A stretch of DNA of 64,000 nucleotides from Chitinophaga filiformis (GTDB lineage: Bacteria > Bacteroidota > Bacteroidia > Chitinophagales > Chitinophagaceae). The position numbers and the translations under genes were made by a program. This document shows, one piece after another, positions 43,460 through 52,905 of this stretch (position 1 is the first letter of the stretch; each line of letters starts with the position of its first letter). The DNA lies in NCBI RefSeq assembly GCF_021646545.1, contig NZ_JAKIRP010000002.1:372001-436000 (forward strand). Direction: 5' to 3'. Under the pieces are notes generated by a model. That model saw only the letters and a program-made list of their open reading frames with translations, was not told where the DNA came from and did no database searches.

Positions 43460-44692
43460 ATGCAAAAAATAGTCTCAGGGGCGCAATCGCGTTCAGCACT
43501 CATTTTCATTTTCATCACACTGCTGATTGACGTGACAGGATTAGGGATCATTATTCCCGTACTACCAAAACTGATAGAACAACTGATTCATGGTAATATG
43601 GGAGAAGCGGCCGCCATTGGTGGGTGGTTGACATTTGCCTACGCCCTTGTGCAGTTCATCTGCGCGCCGGTGCTGGGTAACCTGAGCGACCGTTATGGCA
43701 GACGGCCTGTATTGTTGTTGTCGCTACTGGGTTTCGGACTGGATTATTTCTTTATGGCCTTTGCACCTGCAATCATATGGCTGTTTGCCGGTCGTATCAT
43801 ATCCGGTGTGATGGGAGCCAGTTTCACGACAGCCGCCGCCTATATAGCAGATGTCAGCACGCCGGAGAAGCGGACACAGAACTTCGGCATTATCGGTGCT
43901 GCATTTGGCCTGGGTTTTATACTCGGTCCGCTGATGGGAGGTCTTTTAGGACAGTTTGGTCCGAGGGCGCCCTTTATCGCAGCAGGTATCTTAAGCCTGC
44001 TGAATGTTGTGTATGGATACCTGATACTACCTGAGTCACTACCGGTCACGAACAGACGGGCCTTTGAATGGAGACGCGCCAATCCGGTAGGTTCTCTGGT
44101 GCAGATGAAGCAATATCCGGCCGTATATGGGCTGATAGCCACCCTGGTACTGATCTATATCGCCAACAACGGGGTACAGACCACCTGGGCATTCTATGGT
44201 ATGCAGAAGTTCAGCTGGGATGAAGCCTGGGTAGGTTATTCCCTCGGGTTCAGTGGTCTGCTGGTAGCCATCGTTCAGCTGGGCCTGATCCGCCTCATCA
44301 TTCCCCGTATCGGCACCAAAAACAGTCTGTATGTCGGGCTGGCATTTTACAGCCTGGGGTTGTTACTGTTTGCCTTCGCCACGAATGGGTGGATGATGTT
44401 TGTGATACTGGTGCCTTACTCCCTCGGGAATATTGCCAGTCCGGCCTTGCAGAGTATTATTACGGGTCAGATCTCTTCTGCAGAACAGGGAGCATTACAA
44501 GGGGGCCTGACCAGTCTCATGAGTGTTGCCACGATCATAGCGCCGCCAATAATGGGAAGCCTGTTTGCCTGGTTCACAGGAAATAACGCGCCTTTCCTTT
44601 TCCCGGGCGCCCCGTTTTTTGTCAGTGGGGTACTGGTGTCCGTAAGCATTTTCCTGGCTACCAGAAGCATGCGGAAGTCCAATGTTAGCTAA
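43460..44692 (+). CDS. TetA-like MFS efflux transporter, likely siderophore exporter
   Basis: This 410-residue inner-membrane protein has twelve predicted helices. 'LLIDVTGLGIIIPVLPKL' in TM1, motif A 'GNLSDRYGRRPVLLLS' (about 73-88) between TM2 and TM3, and motif C 'GFILGPLMGGLLGQFG' in TM5 place it in the drug:H+ antiporter-1 (TetA/Bcr-like) group. It follows the hydroxylase by 113 bp on the same strand and is the last gene before a long hairpin. Export of the new siderophore is the simplest role; antibiotic efflux is the alternative. Confidence 0.87.
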   Translation: MQKIVSGAQSRSALIFIFITLLIDVTGLGIIIPVLPKLIEQLIHGNMGEAAAIGGWLTFAYALVQFICAPVLGNLSDRYGRRPVLLLSLLGFGLDYFFMAFAPAIIWLFAGRIISGVMGASFTTAAAYIADVSTPEKRTQNFGIIGAAFGLGFILGPLMGGLLGQFGPRAPFIAAGILSLLNVVYGYLILPESLPVTNRRAFEWRRANPVGSLVQMKQYPAVYGLIATLVLIYIANNGVQTTWAFYGMQKFSWDEAWVGYSLGFSGLLVAIVQLGLIRLIIPRIGTKNSLYVGLAFYSLGLLLFAFATNGWMMFVILVPYSLGNIASPALQSIITGQISSAEQGALQGGLTSLMSVATIIAPPIMGSLFAWFTGNNAPFLFPGAPFFVSGVLVSVSIFLATRSMRKSNVS

Positions 44693-44880
44693 GAATCCGG
44701 TACGGATTCGCTCAGGTTTCTATATCTCCATATCGCTTTACCATCACTTCCATATCACTTTACCGGCATCTATATATCCCTTCGATATAGAAATGTCGGT
44801 GAAGTGATATGGAAGTGATGATGAAGCACAGAGATCGAAGCGGGAGAAGATGCTATTGGTAGCTATTCCGTACGGAATCA
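44693..44880. repeat. Long inverted repeat flanked by short palindromes
   Basis: Between convergent genes lies a stem of about 34 bp (44742-44775 with 44785-44820) around the loop ATCCCTTCG; it is broken only by G-U-type mismatches and a two-base bulge. Its outer sequence TCCATATC[A/G]CTTTACC is also present as a 22-bp-spaced direct copy at 44728. The region is framed by GAATCCG-GTA-CGGATTC (44693-44709) and the perfect palindrome ATTCCGTACGGAAT (44865-44878). It can serve as a bidirectional terminator, but it is far larger than needed. Confidence 0.8.
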
Positions 44881-44887
44881 GTGCCCA

Positions 44888-46279
44888 TTAATTGCCCCTC
44901 GTGCGGCCGGCTCTTCCGCTGGAGCCGCCATTGGTTCTGCCGCCGGTCGTGTTGCTGTTGCCGGAGCCACCGCGATAACTTCCGTCTGTCCTTCCGCCGT
45001 TTTGTGAGTTGCCTCCCCAGCTGCCGCCACGGGAGCCACCTTCAGTTCTGCCACCATTTTGTGAGTTGCCGTCCCGGTTATTGCCACGGGAGCCTTCATT
45101 TCTTCCTCCGTTTTGAGCGTTCCCGTTCCAGCTGCCACCCTGATAATTTCCGGATCTGCCGCCACTCCTGGAACTTCCGCCCCTGATACTGCCATCGATC
45201 CGGCCAGGGCTCCTGTCATTGTAATAATCCTGGCGTCCGCCTGGTCTGTTGTTGTTCCAGCCATAGTTATTCCTACCCGAACGATTATCCCGGTAGCCGT
45301 TATAGTAATTCCGGCCGCCGTTATAGTTGTTCCTGTAGTACCCGTTGTACCGGCCACCATCGTATCTGCCGGGAAAACGGCCCCGGTCAGCTCTTGCGGA
45401 CCGGTAGTTTGTCACTATTACACGGTTGCGGTTGTACACCATGCCGGAATAGGTTCGTATTGGATAATACATTCCCCGGGCAGGAGCGATTCTGCTCATG
45501 GGAGCATATGCATATCCGTACCTGTAGTGATGACACACCGGCCGATAGGCGTATACAGGCATCGGGTGCCAGGGCCTCCACCATACAGGAGGATTGATCC
45601 ATGACCAGGGAGAGGTCCATACCACATAAGCAGGCGCATATACGCGGCGTACGCAGGGCCAGAACCACACGTTCACAATGACACCGGTGGGCGCCATCCT
45701 GGGAATGCCTGCATCTGCTGCAGGACCGTGTAAACGAGGAGATGTGCTATAGTCAAAGGAATTATCTTCAGCGGAATAAAGGCTGTCGGATACCTCCACT
45801 GGTTCTGCGAGGGTCGTTTCACCATAGAGGTCTTCGTCGCCGGCTATCTGGATAACAGCGTTGTTTTCGCCGGTCTTTTCCAGTTCGATAACTGCTACGT
45901 CCTGGCTTTCCTGGTTGGATACCAATGCCTGTATGATAAAGAGTTGTACCTGGTTTTGCTTTTTATTGATCACACGCAGGTAATCAATATTACCGTCCGC
46001 GTTCAGGTCCAGGTTGTTAACCCTGTTATTTTCTGTATTCAGGAGCCTTTCAAATTCTTCAGGACTATTCGCCTGCTTAAAAAGCGTTAGCGCCCCCTGC
46101 AGGCTGAAATTATCACCAGGCAGACCCGTAGAGTCCTGGTCGGGAGGAGACCAGCTGGCGTTATCCCATTCGTCGGGTTGTTCCTGTAATTGCTGCCTTG
46201 GATAGTAATCCTGCGCGTTGGCATATAGTACCGGTAACAGGGATATGAACAGTACAGGTAGGGATTGGCTGATCTTCAT
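44888..46279 (-). CDS. Secreted protein with EF-hand-like site and Gly/Asn/Arg-rich repeat tail (paralogue A)
   Basis: This 463-residue protein is not a family I can name. A signal peptide (1-22, 'LLPVLYANAQ') is followed by a conserved domain (about 45-165) shared with the next gene: 'DSTGLPGDNFSLQGALTLFKQ', then 'NLDLNADGNIDYLRV', whose D-x-N-x-D-G-x-x-D pattern looks like a Ca-binding loop, then 'VAVIELEKTGENNAVIQIAGD'. Residues about 195-300 are rich in Trp, Pro, Tyr and Arg ('VNVWFWPCVRRVYAPAYVVW'). The tail from about 300 is low-complexity Gly/Asn/Arg with three 18-19-residue repeats. It is probably periplasmic or surface-bound; function unknown. Confidence 0.8.
   Translation of the reverse strand: MKISQSLPVLFISLLPVLYANAQDYYPRQQLQEQPDEWDNASWSPPDQDSTGLPGDNFSLQGALTLFKQANSPEEFERLLNTENNRVNNLDLNADGNIDYLRVINKKQNQVQLFIIQALVSNQESQDVAVIELEKTGENNAVIQIAGDEDLYGETTLAEPVEVSDSLYSAEDNSFDYSTSPRLHGPAADAGIPRMAPTGVIVNVWFWPCVRRVYAPAYVVWTSPWSWINPPVWWRPWHPMPVYAYRPVCHHYRYGYAYAPMSRIAPARGMYYPIRTYSGMVYNRNRVIVTNYRSARADRGRFPGRYDGGRYNGYYRNNYNGGRNYYNGYRDNRSGRNNYGWNNNRPGGRQDYYNDRSPGRIDGSIRGGSSRSGGRSGNYQGGSWNGNAQNGGRNEGSRGNNRDGNSQNGGRTEGGSRGGSWGGNSQNGGRTDGSYRGGSGNSNTTGGRTNGGSSGRAGRTRGN
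44957..45124 (-). repeat. Three tandem coding repeats in the Gly/Asn/Arg-rich tail
   Basis: Within the gene at 44888-46279 (minus strand) three copies of a 54-57-bp unit encode GN[A/S]QNGGR[N/T][E/D]G followed by a Ser/Arg/Gly stretch, starting at about 45124, 45070 and 45013. The unit may change in number between strains by slippage. Confidence 0.7.
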
Positions 46280-46386
46280 GACAAAAATGTTTAGTATATA
46301 ACTAATAAACGAAGTTGAATGTACGAATAGTTTAATAATGCAATATGTGTGCCGTAATTTAGGATGGGCGTGGGTTTGAAATAGAT

Positions 46387-46436
46387 AAGGGGCTACATAA
46401 TATGTTGCTGTAACACAGCATATTATATAGCCCCTT
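46387..46436 (-). terminator. Terminator hairpin after paralogue B
   Basis: A long stem (AAGGGGCTA ... TAGCCCCTT, continued inward by TAATAT and TGCTG/CAGCA with small bulges) lies 38 bp beyond the stop of the gene at 46474-47481. Read on the minus strand it is followed by a weakly T-rich stretch. Confidence 0.7.
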
Positions 46437-46473
46437 ACTATGATTAGTAGTTTCTTTTGCCTGGTCTTGAGGG

Positions 46474-47481
46474 TTAATTTCCCCTTTCAGCTCTTTTACG
46501 TTTGCCTCCTGTTCTGTTACCTGATCTGTCGCCGGAACGGTTGTTATAGGTTCTTGTGCCTCTGTCCACTCTTGCGGTGCCTCTGTCGGCTCTTGCGCCT
46601 CTATCCACATTCCCGCCTCTGTCGGCCCTTGCGGGAGCGTTCGACTGGTACTGTCTGCCGCCACTGTTGGTCCTGTTCGGCGTATACCGGTTTACTCCCC
46701 TGGTAGTACGATAATTGTTCACAACCACCCGGTTGCGGTTAATAACGGTTACGGAAGTGGTCCTTACGGGGCGGTAGATGACCCGGGCAGGAGGGATCCT
46801 GTAAACCGGGACAACAACGTATCTGCGGGCATAAGCATATCGGACGGGTCGGTATGCATGCCAGGGCATGGGACGCCAGGGATGGTACCATACCGGGCGG
46901 CTTACCCAGGTCCAGGGAGAAACCCATACGGTATATGCCGGAGCATATACGAAGCGTACGCACGGCCACAACCATACGTTTACCACCAGCCCTTCGGGTG
47001 AATATACGGAAGGACCATGGGTGGCAGGAGTATAGTTAAACGCGTTACTTTCTTCTTCTGCAGGTTCAGCGATGACCGATTCACCGTATATGTCCGCATC
47101 GCCCACGATCTGGACGATAGCGTTATTCTCGCCGGTCTTTTGCAGTTCGATAACGGCTATATCCTGGTTTTCTGTGGATGAAACCAGTGCCTGCAGGATA
47201 AATACCTGTACATCGTTATCCTTTTTGTTGATGACACGGATATAGTCCGTGTTGCCGTCTTCGTTGAGATCCAGGTTGTTAACTTTGCTGTCGGGAGAAT
47301 TGAGCAGCTTTTCGAATTGCTCAGGAGACGCAGATTGCTTAAACAGGTCAAGTGCACCCTGCAGGCTGAAATTGTCGCCCGGCAAACCGGTAGAATCCTG
47401 TTCGGCCTGTTCCTGGGCTGATGCTGTCAGGGTCATGCCGACACATACAATAAATGCGGTAAGGTAATTTCCGATGTTCAT
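46474..47481 (-). CDS. Secreted protein with EF-hand-like site and Trp/Arg-rich region (paralogue B)
   Basis: This 335-residue protein has a signal peptide (1-22, 'GMTLTASAQ') and the same order of segments as its downstream neighbour: 'DSTGLPGDNFSLQGALDLFKQ', the D-x-N-x-D-G-x-x-D loop in 'NLDLNEDGNTDYIRV', 'VAVIELQKTGENNAIVQIVGD'-like 'IAVIELQKTGENNAIVQIVGD' (about 120-140), then 'VNVWLWPCVRFVYAPAYTVW' and a Trp/Pro/Tyr/Arg-rich stretch. The tail (about 275-335) is basic with RxDRG repeats and ends 'GGKRKRAERGN'. The two genes look like a tandem duplication whose tails diverged. Each is followed by its own hairpin. Function unknown; cell-envelope location is likely. Confidence 0.8.
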   Translation of the reverse strand: MNIGNYLTAFIVCVGMTLTASAQEQAEQDSTGLPGDNFSLQGALDLFKQSASPEQFEKLLNSPDSKVNNLDLNEDGNTDYIRVINKKDNDVQVFILQALVSSTENQDIAVIELQKTGENNAIVQIVGDADIYGESVIAEPAEEESNAFNYTPATHGPSVYSPEGLVVNVWLWPCVRFVYAPAYTVWVSPWTWVSRPVWYHPWRPMPWHAYRPVRYAYARRYVVVPVYRIPPARVIYRPVRTTSVTVINRNRVVVNNYRTTRGVNRYTPNRTNSGGRQYQSNAPARADRGGNVDRGARADRGTARVDRGTRTYNNRSGDRSGNRTGGKRKRAERGN

Positions 47482-48086
47482 GTGTTAGTTTTTTTGGGAT
47501 ACTCCCGGGTTCACCTGATAATGCGGGGAATATAGGGCCCGGTTATCTTTGCAGTAACTTCTATGAGTATACATAGGTAGACTGTGGGAAAGGGGCATGG
47601 TTTAAAAGGAGGGGGCGAGCAGACCGGAGAAATAATAAATTCAGCTTTGTTTTTATGTGGAGATTATTGATTATTAATTGTTTGAATATGTTTATCAACC
47701 ATTGCTAATACAGATGATGAAATTACCACTTTGTTGTATATATGTAATATTTTGACGTTAATCCCTAATGTTTTTAGGTTTTAATTGAAATTTTTTCCTA
47801 ATTTGGTGCCGTCATTCTGGTTTGATAATTACAAAAAACCGGCGTATGATATACCTTAGACCACAACTGAATATACTGTTAAACCGCCTTTATTCTTATC
47901 ACCTATTGTTTAGTTACAACCCGTAGCTACATGTTTAAACCGCAACTAGCATACTGTTAGCGTTACGAAGTCTGGTCGTATGCCAGTGTTCGTAATTGAT
48001 TGAAATATTATTAAACACTGCTTGTTTGCGGGGGACTTTATCGCTTACCGTCATCGATTCACTGCAAAAATTTAGTGTTCAATATA
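47482..48086. other. Long AT-rich gap before the sphingolipid operon
   Basis: About 700 bp (47482-48176) separate divergent genes and hold no supported coding frame, tRNA or known RNA motif. Two related copies of ACCrCAACT-N3/4-ATACTGTTA lie at 47860-47881 and 47939-47959. A TATCTTTG at 47544-47551 fits a plus-strand -7 element but has no -33 partner. The promoter and palindrome near 48087-48114 are listed separately. The length would fit a long leader or complex control of the operon. Confidence 0.4.
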
Positions 48087-48094
48087 TAAATTTG
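48087..48094 (+). promoter_or_regulatory. Predicted -7 element of the sphingolipid operon
   Basis: TAAATTTG matches the Bacteroidota -7 consensus TAnnTTTG exactly. Transcription would start near 48100, giving a leader of about 77 bases to the ATG at 48177. No good -33 TTTG is present, which suits a regulated promoter. TACTTTCG at 48127-48134 is a second, poorer candidate. Confidence 0.45.
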
Positions 48095-48096
48095 GA

Positions 48097-49382
<1,286 letters not shown>

Positions 49383-50567
49383 ATGGAAACATTGCAGACA
49401 TCTCAGCAAACGGTACATGCTCCGCGACAAACCAACGGTTTGCCAAAGGTGACCATTCAGGCGGTTACCAGCAAGAAACAGTTGGCGCAGTTCATCGATT
49501 TCCCGCACGATCTGTACAAGGACGATGAAAATTATGTACCTGAGTTGTTTATTGCTCAACGTGACCTTCTGACTCCGGGAAAACATCCTTTCCATGAACA
49601 TTCACAGCTGCAGGGATTCCTTGCATTCCGTGGATCAGAACTAGTGGGAAGAATAGCTGCTATCGATAATAAGAACCACAATATTTTCAATAAAACGAAC
49701 GATGGTTTCTTTGGTTTTTTCGATTGTATCAACGACAGCGAAGTAAGCCAGGCCTTGTTCAATGCAGCCACTAAATGGCTGAAAGACCGTAAGCTGAGCA
49801 CGCTGGTCGGCCCGGTTAACTTTTCTACCAACGAAACCTGCGGGTTACTGATAGAAGGGTTTGATGGTCCGCCGGTAGTGATGATGACTTACAACTATCC
49901 CTACTACATCAAACTCATTGAGGAAGCAGGGCTGGGAACCAAGATCACCATGTATGCCTGGAAGATCATTCCTGAGTACATGGAGGACAGACCATACCGT
50001 GTGATGGAGGTGCTGAAGGAAAGACTCACCAGGCGTAATATCACCTTCCGTAAGGTGAACCTGAAAAAGTTTGATGAGGAAGTAAAGAACATCCATGCGA
50101 TCTATAACAGTGCCTGGGACAAGAACCTTGGTTTTGTGCCGATGACAGAGAAGGAATTCGAGTACCTGGCGAAAGATCTCAAAATGATCCTGGATCCTGA
50201 TTTTGGTATTGTAGCAGAAGAGAATGGGAAAATGATAGGGTTTGCCCTGGCCATTCCGGATCTTAACCAGATCCTGAGAAAGATAAAAAGAGGTCGCTTA
50301 TTTCCGACCGGTATTCTGAAACTGTTACTGGGCAAAAAGAAAATAAATGGCGTGAGAGTGTTGGCATTGGGTGTACTGGAATCTCACCGTAAACTGGGAA
50401 TTGATGCCTGTTTTTACGGGGAGTTAATGAAAGTGGGCAGGGCAAAAGGCGTTGCTTACGGCGAAGGATCCTGGATCCTGGAAACTAATGAAATGATGAA
50501 TGCCGCTATGCGGGGTATAAACGCAGATCCGTACAGGACCTACAGGATATACGAAAAAGAGATATGA
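49383..50567 (+). CDS. GNAT-superfamily acyltransferase, candidate bacterial ceramide synthase
   Basis: This 394-residue cytoplasmic protein has a GNAT-like C-terminal half: 'DFGIVAEENGKMIGFALAIPDLN' (about 278-300) and 'GVRVLALGVLESHRKLGIDACFYGELM' (about 320-346), where 'HRKLGI' resembles the acyl-CoA pyrophosphate loop. The N-terminal half repeats the fold in part ('GFLAFRGSELVGRIAAIDNKNHN', 'FGFFDCINDSEVSQALFNAA'). In Caulobacter the ceramide synthase bCerS is also a GNAT-type protein encoded near SPT (recalled). Here the gene lies between SPT and the ketoreductase with zero and minus four bp spacing, so N-acylation of sphinganine or its keto form is the best guess. Direct proof is lacking. 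Confidence 0.72.
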   Translation: METLQTSQQTVHAPRQTNGLPKVTIQAVTSKKQLAQFIDFPHDLYKDDENYVPELFIAQRDLLTPGKHPFHEHSQLQGFLAFRGSELVGRIAAIDNKNHNIFNKTNDGFFGFFDCINDSEVSQALFNAATKWLKDRKLSTLVGPVNFSTNETCGLLIEGFDGPPVVMMTYNYPYYIKLIEEAGLGTKITMYAWKIIPEYMEDRPYRVMEVLKERLTRRNITFRKVNLKKFDEEVKNIHAIYNSAWDKNLGFVPMTEKEFEYLAKDLKMILDPDFGIVAEENGKMIGFALAIPDLNQILRKIKRGRLFPTGILKLLLGKKKINGVRVLALGVLESHRKLGIDACFYGELMKVGRAKGVAYGEGSWILETNEMMNAAMRGINADPYRTYRIYEKEI

Positions 50568-51547
50568 AACCCCGGATACTGATAACAGGCGCCAGCGGTT
50601 TTGTAGGATATCATCTGGTGGAGACAGCGCTGGATGCAGGAATGGAGGTTTACGCCGCCGTACGTGCATCAAGTAATGTCTCCCACCTGAAACATTTGCC
50701 GGTAAATTTTGTTTATCCTGATTTCAGCAGCAAGGATGATCTGAAAGATCTGATTGTGAAGTATGGATTTGATTACATCATTCATGGAGCAGGCATAACA
50801 AAGGCAAAGTCTTTGGACGAATATAACAGGGTCAATGCAGGGTATACCCTCAACCTGGCAGTAGCAGCCGGAGAATCGAGGGTACCGATCAAGAAGTTTG
50901 TATTTATTAGTAGTCTGGCGGCCGTAGGCCCCATCGCATATAATGCCAGCTGGCCTGTACCGGATGTGGAGAAGCCCCAGCCGGTAACCAGTTACGGAAA
51001 AAGTAAACTACTGGCTGAAGAATACCTGGGAGTTATATCAGATGTCCCCTGGGTAATATTAAGGCCCACCGCAGTGTATGGGCCAAGAGAACGGGACCTT
51101 TTCGTATTGTTCAAGACATACAGACGGGGTTTGGAACCTTATATGGGCAAAGGCGCCCAGTGGTTGAGTTTTGTCTACGTCAAGGATCTCGCACAAGCAG
51201 CATTGCTGGCACTGACAGCTCCTGTTTCAGGAACTGTGTATAACATTTCAGATGGTAACAGGTACGACCGTTATGCACTGGCCGATGTTATAAAGCAATA
51301 TCTGAAGCTGCACACTTTTCGTGTTCACCTACCTCTGCCTGTTATCAGAACTGTTGCCACTATTATGGAAATGGTGAGTCGTGGGGCTCCCTTGCTTAAT
51401 AGAGACAAACTGAATGAATTGACGGCTGAGAACTGGGATTGTAACATTGAGAAGATACGGCAGGACCTGGGCTACCGCCCTGTATACAACCTTGAAAAAG
51501 GTATGCGGGAAACGTTAGACTGGTACACCACCAACAAATGGTTTTGA
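50564..51547 (+). CDS. NAD(P)-dependent SDR/epimerase-like reductase, candidate CerR
   Basis: This 327-residue extended short-chain dehydrogenase has the nucleotide fold 'ILITGASGFVGYHLVETAL' (residues 4-22), Ser in 'FVFISSLAAVGP' (about 112) and the catalytic Y-x3-K in 'TSYGKSKLLAEEYL' (about 145). The C-terminal part ('GVRLLRP'-type region 'WVILRPTAVYGPRERDLFVLF') is typical of extended SDRs. In Caulobacter a protein of this class, CerR, reduces the 3-keto group on the way to ceramide (recalled), and the operon position directly after SPT and the acyltransferase supports the same job here. The ATG overlaps the upstream stop (ATGA), which suggests coupled translation. Confidence 0.82.
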   Translation: MKPRILITGASGFVGYHLVETALDAGMEVYAAVRASSNVSHLKHLPVNFVYPDFSSKDDLKDLIVKYGFDYIIHGAGITKAKSLDEYNRVNAGYTLNLAVAAGESRVPIKKFVFISSLAAVGPIAYNASWPVPDVEKPQPVTSYGKSKLLAEEYLGVISDVPWVILRPTAVYGPRERDLFVLFKTYRRGLEPYMGKGAQWLSFVYVKDLAQAALLALTAPVSGTVYNISDGNRYDRYALADVIKQYLKLHTFRVHLPLPVIRTVATIMEMVSRGAPLLNRDKLNELTAENWDCNIEKIRQDLGYRPVYNLEKGMRETLDWYTTNKWF

Positions 51548-51579
51548 TTAAAACAGTTAAATAAAAGTCTCACATTTTT

Positions 51580-52905
51580 ATGAAACATCAAATTAAAGAA
51601 GCAAAAGGGAAATTGGGTGTCCTGATGCCGGGCCTTGGCGCGGTAGCTACGACATTCATTGCCGGAGTAGAATCAATTAAGAAAGGGCTGTCAAAGCCTA
51701 TTGGCTCTGTCGCACAGATGGGCCATATCCGACTGGGAAAAAGAACTGAAAACAGGAATCCGCTGATTAAGGACTTCGTTCCCTTAGCAAATCTGAATGA
51801 CCTGGTATTTGGTGGTTGGGATGTGTATGAAGATAATGTGTATACCGCCGCAGTCAAAGCGGAAGTACTTGACAGGTTTATGCTGGAAGCTATCAGACCA
51901 GAACTGGAATCTATCGTTCCAATGAAGGCAGCTTTCGATAAAAACTTTGTTAAAAATCTGGACGGTACACACGTAAAGGACTACAAGACCCGTTATGACC
52001 TGGCACAGGCCGTAATCGAGGATATTAAAAATTTCCAGAAAGAGAAAGGTTGTGACCGTGTTGTAATGGTATGGTGCGGTTCTACCGAAATATATCACGA
52101 AGCTGCAGATGTTCACCAGTCACTGGCTGCATTTGAACAGGGGCTGAAAGATAATGATCCGCGTATTGCTCCGAGCATGATCTATGCATATGCGGCACTG
52201 ACGCTGGGCGTTCCTTTTGCGAACGGTGCGCCTAACCTGACCTGTGACATCCCCGCTCTCGTAGAATTGTCCAAAAAGACTAAAACCCCGATCGCCGGTA
52301 AAGACTTCAAAACCGGTCAGACATTGATGAAGACTATTCTGGCCCCAGGTTTGCAGGCACGTGCGCTGGGTATGGAGGGCTGGTTCTCCACCAATATCCT
52401 GGGTAACCGCGATGGATGGGTACTGGACGATCCTGATAACTTTAAAACAAAAGAAGTATCCAAACTTGGTGTACTGGAAGATATCTTAATGCCGGACGAA
52501 AATTCTGAACTTTATGGTGACATGTACCATAAGATCAGGATCAACTATTATCCTCCGCGTAAGGACAATAAGGAAAGTTGGGATAACATCGACATATTTG
52601 GCTGGATGGGCTACAAAATGCAGATCAAGGTGAATTTCCTTTGCCGCGACTCTATCCTGGCTGCGCCAATCGTACTTGACCTCGCTCTGTTCATCGACTT
52701 TGCGAAACGCGCCGGTATGAGCGGTATCCAGGAATGGCTGTCCTTCTATCTGAAATCGCCACAAACAGCACCAGGCCTGCGCCCTGAGCATGACATCTTC
52801 AAACAGCTGATCAAGTTGCAGAACACCTTGCGTTACCTGATGGGCGAAGATCTGATCACGCACCTGGGTCTGGATTATTACGAAGGAATTTTAAACGAAG
52901 GATGA
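51580..52905 (+). CDS. Myo-inositol-1-phosphate synthase
   Basis: This 441-residue NAD-dependent enzyme converts glucose-6-phosphate to myo-inositol phosphate. 'KLGVLMPGLGAVATTFIAG' (about 11-29) is the dinucleotide fold; 'MVWCGSTEIYHEAADVHQS' (about 163-181), 'YAYAALTLGVPFANGAPN' (about 204-221) and 'PIAGKDFKTGQTLMKTILAP' (about 242-261) are the family hallmarks, with catalytic lysines in 'GKDFKTGQT' and 'KVNFLCRDS'. It supplies the inositol headgroup for the lipid genes that follow. It lies 32 bp after the reductase and overlaps the PgpA-like gene by four bases. Confidence 0.95.
   Translation: MKHQIKEAKGKLGVLMPGLGAVATTFIAGVESIKKGLSKPIGSVAQMGHIRLGKRTENRNPLIKDFVPLANLNDLVFGGWDVYEDNVYTAAVKAEVLDRFMLEAIRPELESIVPMKAAFDKNFVKNLDGTHVKDYKTRYDLAQAVIEDIKNFQKEKGCDRVVMVWCGSTEIYHEAADVHQSLAAFEQGLKDNDPRIAPSMIYAYAALTLGVPFANGAPNLTCDIPALVELSKKTKTPIAGKDFKTGQTLMKTILAPGLQARALGMEGWFSTNILGNRDGWVLDDPDNFKTKEVSKLGVLEDILMPDENSELYGDMYHKIRINYYPPRKDNKESWDNIDIFGWMGYKMQIKVNFLCRDSILAAPIVLDLALFIDFAKRAGMSGIQEWLSFYLKSPQTAPGLRPEHDIFKQLIKLQNTLRYLMGEDLITHLGLDYYEGILNEG

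Noticed and set aside
43460..44692. Tetracycline resistance efflux pump.
   Set aside because: Similarity to TetA is at superfamily level, and the gene ends a siderophore operon, which favours siderophore export.
44693..44880. CRISPR-like array because of repeated TCCATATC[A/G]CTTTACC units.
   Set aside because: Only two direct copies plus an inverted one exist, spacing is too short and there are no spacers or cas genes.
44957..45124. Minisatellite of non-coding type.
   Set aside because: The repeat unit is a multiple of three and lies wholly within a coding frame with a repeated peptide.
47482..48086. Possible missing gene or tRNA in the 700-bp gap.
   Set aside because: No frame of useful length, no cloverleaf with the GTTCRANNC T-loop motif, and AT-rich sequence throughout.
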